Both the position numbers and the translations under genes were made by a program. The notes under the pieces are model-generated. The model had not been told where the DNA came from. It made no database searches and saw only the letters and a program-made list of their open reading frames with translations. Below are positions 8,744 to 17,880 of a stretch of DNA of 64,000 nucleotides, piece after piece. Location: the NCBI RefSeq assembly GCF_008085915.1, contig NZ_VSJK01000004.1:290261-354260 (forward strand), written 5' to 3'. How positions within the stretch are numbered: the stretch's first letter is position 1; every line of letters begins with the position of its first letter. This stretch comes from Oceaniovalibus sp. ACAM 378. Lineage in GTDB: Bacteria > Pseudomonadota > Alphaproteobacteria > Rhodobacterales > Rhodobacteraceae.

Positions 8744-9789
8744 GCCTTGCCCCCCGCACCCTCGATCGGGAAATCCTGCAGGTGGGTCTGGCAACCTTCC
8801 GGGTGTTCGGAACCGACGGACTGCCGCTGGCTCGTCTGACCCTCGATCTCGACGGACCGCCCGGTGTGACCGCACGCCATCTCGGCTCCGGCCTCGTCGG
8901 CCTCTCGGGTGATCCCGACACCGCGTTCCCACCGGCCCCGGCGCCGCTGGACGCCACGCTCACTGTCGGGGAGGTCGGTTACCGCTCCGAGACGCTTGCC
9001 ATCTCGGTTGCCCAGAACGCCATCCTGCCGGAAAACCTGCCCGACATAGTTCTCAGGCGTCAGCCCGGCGTCCTGCAGGGCCGGGTTGTCCGAGAGGCCG
9101 ATGGCACGCCAATCACCGGCGCGACGATCTCGGTCGTGCCGGTACCGCCTGTCGCCGGGGAGCACCTGATCGAACTGGCCACGCCCTTGCCCTGGGATGT
9201 TCCCCCCGGAACCCAGATCGATGGATTTGGCCTTGCAGCTGTGGCTGGACCTGTCCCTGTCAAGACACTCGGGGCCACCGCAAATGCCGGGGACAGGGCG
9301 CTCCTGCTCGATGACCGCCAGAGCCTTGCTGCGGGGCAGTACCTGCGCCTTGGCGCGGGCCGCAGCCGGTCTCTGGCCGAGATCGCAGCCGTCTCTCCGG
9401 TGCCGGCGGATCTCACGCAACCCGGGCTGGTCTTTCTGGTCGGCCCGCTTCCCGCCAGCGCGCCTCAGGGCGCACCGGCCGCGCCGATGACCCTGGGCGG
9501 CCTCGTACAGGGCGGGCAGAGCATCGGCACTGCGCGGAGCGGCGAGGCTCTCCTTCTCACGGATCAGCCGGTGCAGGGCATGCTGCTGCGCATCGGCCCA
9601 GCTGCAGACGATCGGGTGATGGCCCCTCTCGACCCGACAGACGCAGACGGGCGCTATACGATACCGGGCCTCGCCCGATTTCCCTTTCTTGAAGTCACGG
9701 CCAGCGCCGCCGGCTTCACCGATCAAACCCGTACCCTGACTCAGACCTCAAGTTTGCGCATGCAGCTCGATTTCCGGCTCGCACCGTAA
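8740..9789 (+). CDS. eCIS-associated protein with carboxypeptidase-regulatory-like beta-sandwich
   Basis: A 349-residue protein with little helix. Around residues 105-135 (GVLQGRVVREADGTPITGATISVV) and again near the C-terminus (DADGRYTIPGLARFPFLEVTASAAGF) it shows the hallmark of carboxypeptidase-regulatory-like/Cna-B Ig-type sandwiches. The sandwich is interrupted by an insertion of roughly 150 residues. It sits between the cap and sheath genes. A structural accessory role, perhaps a cap adaptor or surface decoration, is inference from position. No signal peptide. Confidence 0.6.
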   Translation: MSLAPRTLDREILQVGLATFRVFGTDGLPLARLTLDLDGPPGVTARHLGSGLVGLSGDPDTAFPPAPAPLDATLTVGEVGYRSETLAISVAQNAILPENLPDIVLRRQPGVLQGRVVREADGTPITGATISVVPVPPVAGEHLIELATPLPWDVPPGTQIDGFGLAAVAGPVPVKTLGATANAGDRALLLDDRQSLAAGQYLRLGAGRSRSLAEIAAVSPVPADLTQPGLVFLVGPLPASAPQGAPAAPMTLGGLVQGGQSIGTARSGEALLLTDQPVQGMLLRIGPAADDRVMAPLDPTDADGRYTIPGLARFPFLEVTASAAGFTDQTRTLTQTSSLRMQLDFRLAP

Positions 9790-9813
9790 CCCCAGCCAAC
9801 GAGGACACGCGAC

Positions 9814-11910
9814 ATGGCAGAATATCTCGCCCCCGGCGTCTTTGTAGAAGAAGTGGACCTGAAACCACCCGCGATCGAAGGCGTAAGCCTCAGTGCCGCG
9901 GGCTTTGTCGGCGCAACCCGGCGCGGGCCAACCGATGGCGGGCCAGTGCTGGTCACCGGCTATCCGGAGTTCCTGCGCACTTTCGGTGGGCCATTCGATC
10001 CGACCTCGCCGGTGAACCCGGTGGGCGATCTGCCTTTCGCCGTCGAAGGGTTCTTCGCCAATGGCGGGCGGCGGCTCTACGTCCGGCGCGTGGCCCCGGC
10101 GGGCACGACTCCGGCCGCGTTCTCGATGAGCGGCGGCATCCTGACACGGCTGCGCCCCGGCGAGGCTGCGGTGGTCGGCCAGACGACCTTCCGCCCGCAA
10201 TCCCTGCGCGGGCTGCGCGACGGGTTGAACGTCACCTTCCAGACCAACGTGAGCGGGGTCGCCTATAGCTCCAGCGCGCTGACCATCGCCGCCAACGGGA
10301 TTGACCGCGATACCGGCACGGTGACCCTTACCGCGGCCATCGACATCGCCCCCGCTGGCCCCAACACACCGGCGTCGTTCGCCCCGGGCGCCACAGGAGT
10401 CGTCACCAACGCCAACGACATCGACGCGGCCGGGCTCATCGACACGGGCGCGCGCCAAGTGATCGGTGACCTGTTTGCCGCCAATGGCGGGGCCTGGGGC
10501 GACGGCCTTGTCGTCACCGCGCAACATGGCGACGGCGCGCAGTCCACGCTCGCAGGCTTTATCTTCGGCGCGGTCGACGACAACCGGATCCAGGTCGTCT
10601 CGACGGCCGGCTTCTATCCCGGCGCATGGGTGGAGATCGACCGCGGCCCCAACGCCGGTAAACGGTACCGCCAGCTTGATCACGTCGAAGGCACGGTGCT
10701 GGTTCTGCTCGGCGGGGCCCTCGTGGCCGGAGACGTCGCCCCGGCCCCGGCCGGGTCCATCACCCGATTCACTGTCTGCGAGTTCACGCTGACCGCCCGC
10801 TTCGAAACCCAGAGCGAAACCTTCACCGGCCTTACTCTGGCCAATGTGCCGGGGCACTTCATCACCGAAGTCCTGCAACGCTCCAGCCTGATCCGCATGG
10901 AAGAGGCCGCCTTGCCGCTCAACGCACCACTCTTCGGCACCAACACCAACCCCCTGCTCTTCCCGGCGGGCGACGATGGTGCGCGGATCACGCTGGCTGT
11001 GTCCGGCGTCGATGCTGTCCCCTCGGCCAACGACATCGTCGGCACCGACAACGGTCCCGGACAGCGCACCGGCCTCTTTTCGTTCGAGGACGAGCCGAGC
11101 CTCGGCATGATTGCCGCTCCGGGCTGGGGAGACCTCGTGGTCAAGCAGGCGATGATCGACCAGTGCGAGCGGTTGAAGTACCGCATTGTCCTGCTCGACC
11201 CGCGGCTGGTGGGCGGCGTCGCCCCCAACATCCAGCAGATCCGCGACCAGCGAAACGAGGTCGACAGCCGCTATGCCTCTGTCTTCTACCCCCGCATCAT
11301 GGTGCCGACGGCGCTGGGTGGCACCGGGCGGGCCATCGCGCCCTCGGGGCACGTGGCCGGGCTGATCGCGCGGGTGGATTCCGTGCGCGGGGTCAACAAG
11401 TCACCCGCCAACGAGATCGTTCGCGGGATTCTGGGTCTGGAGAGCACCGTCAACCAGCGCGAGCACGAGGTGCTGAACCCCGAGGCGATCAACGTGATCC
11501 GCGACTTCCGCGGCGACCGGCGCGGCATCCGCCTCTATGGTGCGCGCATGGCCACCAGCCTGCAGGACTGGCGTTACACCTCGGTGCGCAGGCTGTTCAT
11601 CTTTATTGAGAAATCCATCGAGATCGGCACCGCCTGGGCCGTCTGGGAGCCGAACAATCCCACCACCTGGCAGCGGCTCATCGACAGTGTCAACGCCTTC
11701 CTGACGCGGCTCTGGCTTGATGGCGCGCTGTTGGGGCTGAAGAAGTCCGACGCCTTCTTCATCGACTGTGGGCTCAACACCATGACGCAGGACGACGTCG
11801 ACAACGGGCGGCTGATCATGACCGTCGGTGTCGCCGCGTCGAAACCCGCCGAATTCGTCATCATCCGGATCAGCCAGATGGCTTCCGGCGCATTCATCGA
11901 TGAAAGCTGA
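9814..11910 (+). CDS. Contractile sheath protein 1 (phage tail sheath family)
   Basis: A 698-residue sheath subunit. The N-terminus (YLAPGVFVEEVDLKPPAIEG, then GFVGATRRGP) and the C-terminal domain (RLYGARMATSLQDWRYTSV, RRLFIFIEKSI, VWEPNNPTTWQRL, FVIIRISQ) are textbook phage tail sheath motifs. These provide the linker arms that knit the sheath mesh and the tube-contacting core. The middle (about residues 90-430) is an insertion that would face outwards. This is the canonical long sheath that contracts to drive the tube. RBS-like GAGG lies upstream (9800-9804). It is followed by its tube partner after 12 bp. Confidence 0.93.
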   Translation: MAEYLAPGVFVEEVDLKPPAIEGVSLSAAGFVGATRRGPTDGGPVLVTGYPEFLRTFGGPFDPTSPVNPVGDLPFAVEGFFANGGRRLYVRRVAPAGTTPAAFSMSGGILTRLRPGEAAVVGQTTFRPQSLRGLRDGLNVTFQTNVSGVAYSSSALTIAANGIDRDTGTVTLTAAIDIAPAGPNTPASFAPGATGVVTNANDIDAAGLIDTGARQVIGDLFAANGGAWGDGLVVTAQHGDGAQSTLAGFIFGAVDDNRIQVVSTAGFYPGAWVEIDRGPNAGKRYRQLDHVEGTVLVLLGGALVAGDVAPAPAGSITRFTVCEFTLTARFETQSETFTGLTLANVPGHFITEVLQRSSLIRMEEAALPLNAPLFGTNTNPLLFPAGDDGARITLAVSGVDAVPSANDIVGTDNGPGQRTGLFSFEDEPSLGMIAAPGWGDLVVKQAMIDQCERLKYRIVLLDPRLVGGVAPNIQQIRDQRNEVDSRYASVFYPRIMVPTALGGTGRAIAPSGHVAGLIARVDSVRGVNKSPANEIVRGILGLESTVNQREHEVLNPEAINVIRDFRGDRRGIRLYGARMATSLQDWRYTSVRRLFIFIEKSIEIGTAWAVWEPNNPTTWQRLIDSVNAFLTRLWLDGALLGLKKSDAFFIDCGLNTMTQDDVDNGRLIMTVGVAASKPAEFVIIRISQMASGAFIDES

Positions 11911-11922
11911 GGAGGTTTCCAA

Positions 11923-12366
11923 ATGGCAAACGGCAACCGGATCGACCCCTATCTGGGCTATATGTTCAGCGTCAGTATCGGCGCGATCACCAACATCGGC
12001 TTTCGCGAGTGCATGGGGCTCTCGCTTGAAGTGGCACCGGTGGAGTACCGCGAAGGCAACTCGCGCAATCTGAACGTCAGAAAACTCTACGGGCTGCGCA
12101 CCTTCCAGAACCTCCAGTTCAAGCGCGGCATCATCGAGGACCGGCAGCTCTACCTCTGGTACCTTGAGGCGCTGAACGGCAACGCCCCCCGGCGGGACGG
12201 TTCGATCACGCTCCTCGGCCAGGATGGAGAGCCCACAGGCTGGCACTGGTTGTTCTTCGAGGCCTTTCCGACCAAGTGGGAGGGTCCAAGCTTCAACGCC
12301 ACCGCCAACGAGGTCGCGATCGAAGCGTTGGACATCGCGGTGGAGCGGATCGAGGCGCAGGTCTGA
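11923..12366 (+). CDS. Inner tube protein 1 (phage tail tube family, Pvc1/Afp1-like)
   Basis: A 147-residue protein with the signature of CIS tube proteins: an N-terminal DPYLGYMFSVSIG strand, ECMGLSLEVAPVEYREGN, then LKRGI-like strands (QFKRGIIEDRQLYLWYLEAL) and a conserved end (WHWLFFEAFPTKWEGPSFNA, then NEVAIEALDIAVERI). Subunits stack as hexamers to form the hollow tube that carries cargo. A strong ribosome-binding site GAGGAGG precedes the ATG, as expected for an abundant product. The next gene starts immediately after its stop. Confidence 0.92.
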   Translation: MANGNRIDPYLGYMFSVSIGAITNIGFRECMGLSLEVAPVEYREGNSRNLNVRKLYGLRTFQNLQFKRGIIEDRQLYLWYLEALNGNAPRRDGSITLLGQDGEPTGWHWLFFEAFPTKWEGPSFNATANEVAIEALDIAVERIEAQV

Positions 12367-14694
12367 ATGCGCACTCCGGGGCTTCATATCCTGCCACCAG
12401 CGCCTCCGGCGCGGATCGACGCGAGCCGTATCGATGTACCCGCCTTCATCGGCGTGGCCGAGCGGGGCACCATCGGGCAGAGCGTGGCGCTCTCGGGCTG
12501 GCCGGCCTACCGCGAGGTTTTCGGCGGCTACCTTCCCAATGCGCATCTCGCCTATGCCGTCTTCGCCTTTTTCGAGAACGGCGGCGCGCGCTGTCATGTG
12601 ACCCGCGTCGCAGCCCCGGCGGCCGAGACGCAATCGGACCCGCTCCAGCCGCTCTCGGGCGACGGGATCACCGCAGCGGTGGTCGCCTCGGCCGGATTCG
12701 TTGCGGGCGCGGCGATACATGCATCCCAACAGATCGAGACCGCGTCCGTCGGCCCGCAGCCCGCCGACCGGGCCTCCTCCATCGTGGCGTCGACCGCCGG
12801 GCTCCAGGCCGGAACGATGGTCCGGGTCCGCCAGGGGGACCTGACCCAGCTCTGGCGGGTGCTGTCCCGCGTCGACGACGCCGCCAGCGCGATCACCTTC
12901 CGGGAGCCGCTGACGCTCGACTACGACCTCACCCAGCAGATCCATTTCACCGTGACCCATACCGCAACCCGGCTCATGGCCACCGCGGGCGGCAATGTGC
13001 TGACCTTCACCCGCCCCCTGCCGGGCAACATCGTGCGCAACCGGCAGATCGACTATCGCAGTGGCCGCGGCACGGCGGGGGGAGAGTTGCCCTCCGAGCG
13101 TGGCGTGCCGCTGCTGCGAATACAGGCAAGTTCACCGGGGGCTTGGGGAAACGCGCTGGTGGTCCGGCTCGCGCGCGGCTCGGCGGCCGAGACCGAGACC
13201 CGCACCCGCCCAGCGCCTCTGCCACCCGACGCGCCGAACCTGCTCTCGCTCGCGCGGATTCAGGGCCTGCCCGTCGGCGCGACACTGACGCTCCAACAGG
13301 AGGGTGCCGCCCCGGTGCGCCGCCGGGTGGCCGGGGTGCTCGGCCCGGAGCGGCAGATCCGGCTGGATGCAGACTTGCCCGTCAGCTTTTCCATGGCTCA
13401 GGCGGCCTCAGGCGTCCGGCCGGTTCGGCTGCGGCGCGAGACCTTCACCCTCTCCGTAGTGGAGCGGGACCGGCTGGTGGAGCTGCATTCGGATCTCGAT
13501 CTGCCCGAAGCAGGCGTCTTGCCGCTTATCGCGGGCAGCCGGATTATCGCCGAGCGTCTGGCCATCGCCAGCGAGCCCTATCCCCTGCCCCATCCCGAGC
13601 AACTCGCGACATCCGGCGCGCTGCGACTTGATGGCGGGCTCGACGGAATCGCCGCGCTCTTGCCCGAAGACTTTCTCGCCGGGCTCGCTCCCTATGACGA
13701 CGAGGACGAGCCTGCGGCGATCGCCATGCCGGACATCCAGCCACCTGTCATAGCCGCCTCCGAGACCCTGCCGTCTCCCCCGGTGGTCCCGGACCCTTGC
13801 GCCCTGGACCCATCGGCCGCGGTTCCGATCCCCGACAGACTCTCGACCATCGTCGAAGCCGCACCGGTCATTTCGGCCGGGGCCCACGCCGCGCTGGCCC
13901 GCGCACTGGTCGCACATTGCGAAGGCCGGGGTGATCGCATCGCCGTGCTTGACGCCCCGCGCGATCTCGACGCCGCAGATCCCTTTGACCCGGAGAGCGC
14001 GATCGACTGGGCCTTGGGACAGGCCAGCTCCTATGCCGCGCTTTACTGGCCTTGGGTCTTGGCCGTGGACCCGCTGGACAGGCTCGGCGGGCTTCGCACC
14101 ATCCCGCCCTCTGGGCACGTCCTTGGCGCATGGGCCCGGTCCGATGTCGCCCACGGGACACAGAAGGCCCCGGCGAACCAGCCGCTGCTGTTTGTCGAGG
14201 CGCTGAGCCGCGAGACAGACACCGCACGGCTGGGCCTGCTCAATGCGGGGGGCGTCAACTCGATCCGGCCTTTCACGGGCGCAGGCGTCCGGATCTACGG
14301 CGCGCGCACACTCTCGCCACAGCCAGACCTTGCGCTGCTCAACGTGCGGCGCATCCTGATCCAGCTTCGCCGCAGTCTGCGCCAGTCCTTGCAATGGGTC
14401 GTGTTCGAACCCGACAACGCTGCGCTGCGCCGCCGGTTGCAGACCGCCGTCGAAGGATTTCTCGAACGCTGGTGGCGGGCTGGGCGGTTTGCAGGTGCCA
14501 CGGCAGATCAGGCCTTCCTCGTCCACATCGCCCTGCCCGAGGCGCTTGGGCCCGGCACCCTGCTTGTCGAAATCGCCGTCGCCCCCGTGCGACCGGCGGA
14601 ATTTGTCGTGCTTACCGTCACCCGGATCGACGAGGCCATCTCGATCGGCGAACCGGCGGTGTCGGCGGGCGTGGCGCAGGGAGGTGCGGCATGA
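12367..14694 (+). CDS. Contractile sheath protein 2, divergent and long
   Basis: A 775-residue sheath homologue. The N-terminus (SRIDVPAFIGVAERGTIGQ, FGGYLPNAHLAYAVFAFFEN) and C-terminus (GVRIYGARTLSPQPD, LLNVRRILIQLRRSLRQSL, FEPDNAALRRRLQ) match the sheath fold. The central part is enlarged, contains a Pro-rich linker (about residues 440-490) and is only distantly related to sheath 1. eCIS loci typically carry two or three sheath genes, one of which is thought to form the special ring next to the baseplate or cap; that role is likely here. It starts directly after the tube 1 stop and overlaps the next gene by 4 bp. Confidence 0.88.
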   Translation: MRTPGLHILPPAPPARIDASRIDVPAFIGVAERGTIGQSVALSGWPAYREVFGGYLPNAHLAYAVFAFFENGGARCHVTRVAAPAAETQSDPLQPLSGDGITAAVVASAGFVAGAAIHASQQIETASVGPQPADRASSIVASTAGLQAGTMVRVRQGDLTQLWRVLSRVDDAASAITFREPLTLDYDLTQQIHFTVTHTATRLMATAGGNVLTFTRPLPGNIVRNRQIDYRSGRGTAGGELPSERGVPLLRIQASSPGAWGNALVVRLARGSAAETETRTRPAPLPPDAPNLLSLARIQGLPVGATLTLQQEGAAPVRRRVAGVLGPERQIRLDADLPVSFSMAQAASGVRPVRLRRETFTLSVVERDRLVELHSDLDLPEAGVLPLIAGSRIIAERLAIASEPYPLPHPEQLATSGALRLDGGLDGIAALLPEDFLAGLAPYDDEDEPAAIAMPDIQPPVIAASETLPSPPVVPDPCALDPSAAVPIPDRLSTIVEAAPVISAGAHAALARALVAHCEGRGDRIAVLDAPRDLDAADPFDPESAIDWALGQASSYAALYWPWVLAVDPLDRLGGLRTIPPSGHVLGAWARSDVAHGTQKAPANQPLLFVEALSRETDTARLGLLNAGGVNSIRPFTGAGVRIYGARTLSPQPDLALLNVRRILIQLRRSLRQSLQWVVFEPDNAALRRRLQTAVEGFLERWWRAGRFAGATADQAFLVHIALPEALGPGTLLVEIAVAPVRPAEFVVLTVTRIDEAISIGEPAVSAGVAQGGAA

Positions 14695-15203
14695 CCGGCG
14701 ACCGAAACGATCCTGCCCTCGCCTACAACTTCGAGGTCGAACTGGTGGACGCCCAGAGCGTCGGCGCGTTCCTCTCTCTCACCACCGGCGTGCCCTCCAA
14801 GGCGGGGTTCAGCGAGGTATCGGGACTCGAGGTCTCGATCGAACCCGAGAAGTACAAGGAAGGCGGCAACAACGGCACCGAGCTTGTGTTCCCCGGTGCG
14901 GCAAGCTGGTCGACGCTGAAACTGCGCCGCGGCGTGGTGAAAAGTTCCGACCTCTGGGACTGGCACATCGGCTTTATCGAGGGTCGCGGCGTGCGGCGCG
15001 ACGGTGTCGTCACCCTGCTCGACCAGAACCGTGACGCCGTGCGCTCCTGGCGTTTTCTCAATGGCCTGCCGGTGAAGTGGCTGGGACCGAATTTCAACGC
15101 GATGGAGGCGGCGGTCGCGATTGAGGAGATCGAGATCGCGCATGAGGGCATCACCGGCACCGGCAGCCCCAACCTTGTCAGCGCCATCGGCGCCTTGTTC
15201 TGA
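14691..15203 (+). CDS. Inner tube protein 2 (Pvc5/Afp5-like)
   Basis: 170 residues from the ATG at 14691, which overlaps the preceding stop by 4 bp; a longer upstream frame is a shadow of the sheath gene. It contains YNFEVELVDAQSVGAFLS, SEVSGLEVSIEPEKYKEGG, LKLRRGVVKSSDLWDWHIGF and a WRFLNGLPVKWLGPNFNA block. These line up with tube protein 1 and with phage tail tube proteins in general. In PVC/AFP-type particles the second tube protein forms the first layers joining the spike hub to the main tube. That position is the likely one here. Confidence 0.9.
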   Translation: MTGDRNDPALAYNFEVELVDAQSVGAFLSLTTGVPSKAGFSEVSGLEVSIEPEKYKEGGNNGTELVFPGAASWSTLKLRRGVVKSSDLWDWHIGFIEGRGVRRDGVVTLLDQNRDAVRSWRFLNGLPVKWLGPNFNAMEAAVAIEEIEIAHEGITGTGSPNLVSAIGALF

Positions 15204-15214
15204 AGGAGACCGCA

Positions 15215-15409
15215 ATGGACGACGTGCATGTCGAAACCCTGAACGTGGACATCACCGCCACCGATGGCGGCAGCCTGACCCCGGCGCAGGAGGCCCGCGT
15301 GCTGACGCTCGTCCGCCAGATTCTCGCTGACGACACCCGCAAGCGCCAACTCCAGAACGCCAACCGCAACCTCGGCCAGCCCGCCGACCGCACATTCGAG
15401 GGAGGCTGA
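15215..15409 (+). CDS. Small eCIS protein, DUF5908-like (Pvc6/Afp6 position)
   Basis: 64 residues preceded by a strong AAGGAG site. It has an acidic N-terminus (HVETLNVDITATD) and a single amphipathic helix near residues 22-40 (LTPAQEARVLTLVRQILAD), followed by a basic tail. Size, the 'I/V-x-V-E-x-L' start and the location between tube 2 and the LysM protein match the small Afp6/Pvc6-type proteins (DUF5908). Their molecular role is unclear; they are consistently present in eCIS loci. Confidence 0.65.
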   Translation: MDDVHVETLNVDITATDGGSLTPAQEARVLTLVRQILADDTRKRQLQNANRNLGQPADRTFEGG

Positions 15410-15412
15410 GCC

Positions 15413-16111
15413 ATGGTCCAGGCGCTTGCAAAGGCAGAAATCCACAGGCTGAACCCCGACGGCACGCCTGCGGGCAAGTCGCTTACAGTGCAGTTCAATC
15501 CCAACGAATACACGCTGGTCAAGGGTGCCAAGATCGCCCAGATCCCGATTTTCGGCATCGACAGCCCGATCCTTCAATTCGTCGCCGGCACCTCGGAGAC
15601 GATGAGTTTCGAGCTCTTCTTCGACTCCACCGAGGACGGCACCGGGACCGAGGCCAAGCCGGTCACCAAACGCACGGATGAATTCTATGATCTGATCAAG
15701 ATCGACGGCGAGACCCACGCGCCGCCGGTGGTGCTGTTTGCCTGGGGGGCTGATACCTTCCCCGGCCACCGCCGCCCCGACAGCCAAAGCCGCCACGGGT
15801 TCAAGGCGCTTGTGGAGCAGGTGCGCCAGCGCTTCACCTATTTCTCCAGCCTTGGCGTGCCGCTCCGGGCAACGCTGAGCCTGACGCTGAGGGAGTACAA
15901 GACCCTTGACCAGCAGATCGCCGAACTGAACCTGCGCTCACCCGACCACACCAAGGCCCATGTGGTGCAGACCGGCGAGACCATCACCCGCATTGCGCAG
16001 AAGACGGCGGGCGATCCGCGCTCCTGGCGGCGGATCGCCGAGGCCAACGCAATCGACGACCCATTCTCCCTCGCACCTGGCACGCAGCTTGCCGTGCCTC
16101 CGGAGGTATGA
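15413..16111 (+). CDS. eCIS LysM protein (Pvc7/Afp7-like baseplate hub component)
   Basis: A 232-residue protein. Residues 1-165 carry the N-terminal domain of this family, beginning with KAEIHRLNPDG and VQFNPNEYTLVKGAKI. Residues about 180-230 form a LysM module (HVVQTGETITRIAQKTAGDP, RRIAEANAIDDP, LAPGTQLAVP). In contractile tails this protein (compare T4 gp53/LysM) links the spike hub and the baseplate wedges. It lies 3 bp after the previous gene and 3 bp before the next. Confidence 0.88.
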   Translation: MVQALAKAEIHRLNPDGTPAGKSLTVQFNPNEYTLVKGAKIAQIPIFGIDSPILQFVAGTSETMSFELFFDSTEDGTGTEAKPVTKRTDEFYDLIKIDGETHAPPVVLFAWGADTFPGHRRPDSQSRHGFKALVEQVRQRFTYFSSLGVPLRATLSLTLREYKTLDQQIAELNLRSPDHTKAHVVQTGETITRIAQKTAGDPRSWRRIAEANAIDDPFSLAPGTQLAVPPEV

Positions 16112-16114
16112 CCC

Positions 16115-17323
16115 ATGGCACCCCCGGCAAGCCCCACCCTGATCGAACTGGCGAAAACCAACGCCTCCTACTACGTGCCCACCTTCGAGCTGCGGGTGAA
16201 GGGCGCGCCGCTGCCGCGCAACGTGGTGCGGGACGTGGCCGAAGTCGTCTACGAGGACAACGTGGACAAGGTGGACGGCTTTCACCTTTCGCTTGCCAAC
16301 TGGGACGCCACCGAGCGGCGGCCGAAATATGTCGGCCTGTCAAAGGACCGCCAGAACACCAAGGATGCAAAGCTGTTCTCACCCGGCAACGAGGTACAGC
16401 TTTTCATGGGCTATCAGGGCGATCTGACGCTGTTGATGACCGGCTATATCACCATGCTGGATGTGGAATACCGCGAAGACGGGGCGACCGCCCTCACCGT
16501 GCACGGACTCAACGTGATCGACCGGCTGCGCCAGCGGCAATTCACCTGGACCTGGCCCGATGACGGGGCAAAGACGATCCGCGACAGTGACGTCGCGCTC
16601 GCCCTCGCCCGCCCGGCGGACGACAAGAAGGGCCGCCCCGGACTTGGAATGCGGGTGCGCATCGACAAGGGCGCGCGGGATCGCGAGCCTCCCGTGGACC
16701 ACATCATGATGAACAACGAAGTGCCCATCGTCTTCCTGCTCGAGCGGGCCCGGCGGCGCGGCTATGAGGTGACCATCGACGAAGAGATCCAGCCCAGCGG
16801 GAAGTCGGAGCAGATCCTGTATTTCGGCCCGACGATCTCGCTCAAGGACGTGAGTTACGTTCTGGAATGGGGCAAGTCGCTCACCAGCTTCAAACCGGTC
16901 TTTTCCTCGGCCAAGCAGCTCTACGCCGTCACCGTCACCGGCTGGGACCGGCGCAAGAAGGCGAAGATCTCCGAGCGGGTCACGCTGGATTCGATGGACC
17001 CGGTCGATCTGCCGAACAAGGACCTGATCGAGCCCGCGCGAGTGGCAAACCGCGAGGACGTGATCACCGACCATCCGGTGAAATCCAAGGAAGAAGCCAA
17101 GCGCCATGCCACCGACATCCTGCGCGAGCAGCAGCACCAGATGATCACCGCCGCCGGCGAGACGGTGGGGCTGGTGGATCTGCGCGCCGGCCGCGTGGTC
17201 GCCATTCGCGGCACCGGCGTCCCCTTCGACGGCAAGTACTTTGTGACGGGCACAAGGCACACGATCGGCATCAACGGCTACCGCACCCGGTTCCAGGCAC
17301 GCCGCATCAACCCGGAAACATGA
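16115..17323 (+). CDS. Spike hub protein, phage late control gpD/VgrG-N-like (first half of Pvc8)
   Basis: A 402-residue protein with gpD-type features. These are an N-terminal strand-rich domain (YVPTFELRVKGAPLP), an F-spike part with QLFMGYQGDLTLLMTGYITML, and a C-terminal end GKYFVTGTRHTIGINGYRT, as in VgrG N-terminal and gp27-like hub proteins. It forms the threefold adaptor between the sixfold tube and the needle tip. In PVC/AFP the gpD-like and gpV-like parts are fused in Pvc8/Afp8; here the gpV part is a separate downstream gene. Confidence 0.86.
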   Translation: MAPPASPTLIELAKTNASYYVPTFELRVKGAPLPRNVVRDVAEVVYEDNVDKVDGFHLSLANWDATERRPKYVGLSKDRQNTKDAKLFSPGNEVQLFMGYQGDLTLLMTGYITMLDVEYREDGATALTVHGLNVIDRLRQRQFTWTWPDDGAKTIRDSDVALALARPADDKKGRPGLGMRVRIDKGARDREPPVDHIMMNNEVPIVFLLERARRRGYEVTIDEEIQPSGKSEQILYFGPTISLKDVSYVLEWGKSLTSFKPVFSSAKQLYAVTVTGWDRRKKAKISERVTLDSMDPVDLPNKDLIEPARVANREDVITDHPVKSKEEAKRHATDILREQQHQMITAAGETVGLVDLRAGRVVAIRGTGVPFDGKYFVTGTRHTIGINGYRTRFQARRINPET

Positions 17324-17333
17324 GAGGACCGCC

Positions 17334-17870
17334 ATGAAACGCTCTGACGCACAACGCCCCCGAATGTCCGGACAGACGATTGCCACGGTGGTGTCGCTTG
17401 ATGATCCGGATGGCGAGGGCAAGGTCCTGCTGGAATTGCAGACGCAGGAGGGCCGCAGCGTGCTCGCCTGGGCGCCGGTTGTCACACCCATGGCCGGAAA
17501 CGGCCGCGGCTTGTGGGCAATGCCGGAAGAAGGCGACGAGGTCCTCTGCGGCTTTCTCTACGGCGACCCCGAGCATCCTTACATGTTGGGTGCGCTCTAC
17601 AACGGGAAGGACAAGCCGCCCTCGACCTCCTACCGCGAGCGGCGCTGGTCGTCGCTGGTGCATCCCGGTTTCCGGATGCTCGACAAGGAGGGGGAGAAGG
17701 GCGACTTCGGCGCCGTCGTGATCGAGGATCATTACGGCAACCGGATCACCCTTTCCAACGGCAAGATCACCGTCAGTTCGGTCTGCCTCGTGGAGTTCAA
17801 GGCCGAGATGTTCTCTTTCTCGGGGTCCGGCTGGCGCCGTGTCATGACCCCCAACAACAACCCGCTCTGA
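17334..17870 (+). CDS. Spike protein, phage baseplate assembly gpV/gp5-OB-like (second half of Pvc8)
   Basis: A 178-residue protein. Residues 14-90 form the OB-fold of gpV/VgrG (TIATVVSLDDPDGEGKVLLE, RGLWAMPEEGDEVLCGFLYG, YMLGALYNGKDKPP). The remainder (GAVVIEDHYGNRITLSNGKI) looks like the start of the triple beta-helix needle, and it is short. It is the probable membrane-piercing needle sitting on the gpD-like hub. AGAGGA lies upstream of the ATG. The short needle and the lack of a recognisable PAAR gene make the tip architecture unusual. Confidence 0.85.
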   Translation: MKRSDAQRPRMSGQTIATVVSLDDPDGEGKVLLELQTQEGRSVLAWAPVVTPMAGNGRGLWAMPEEGDEVLCGFLYGDPEHPYMLGALYNGKDKPPSTSYRERRWSSLVHPGFRMLDKEGEKGDFGAVVIEDHYGNRITLSNGKITVSSVCLVEFKAEMFSFSGSGWRRVMTPNNNPL

Positions 17871-17880
17871 GGTACGATCC

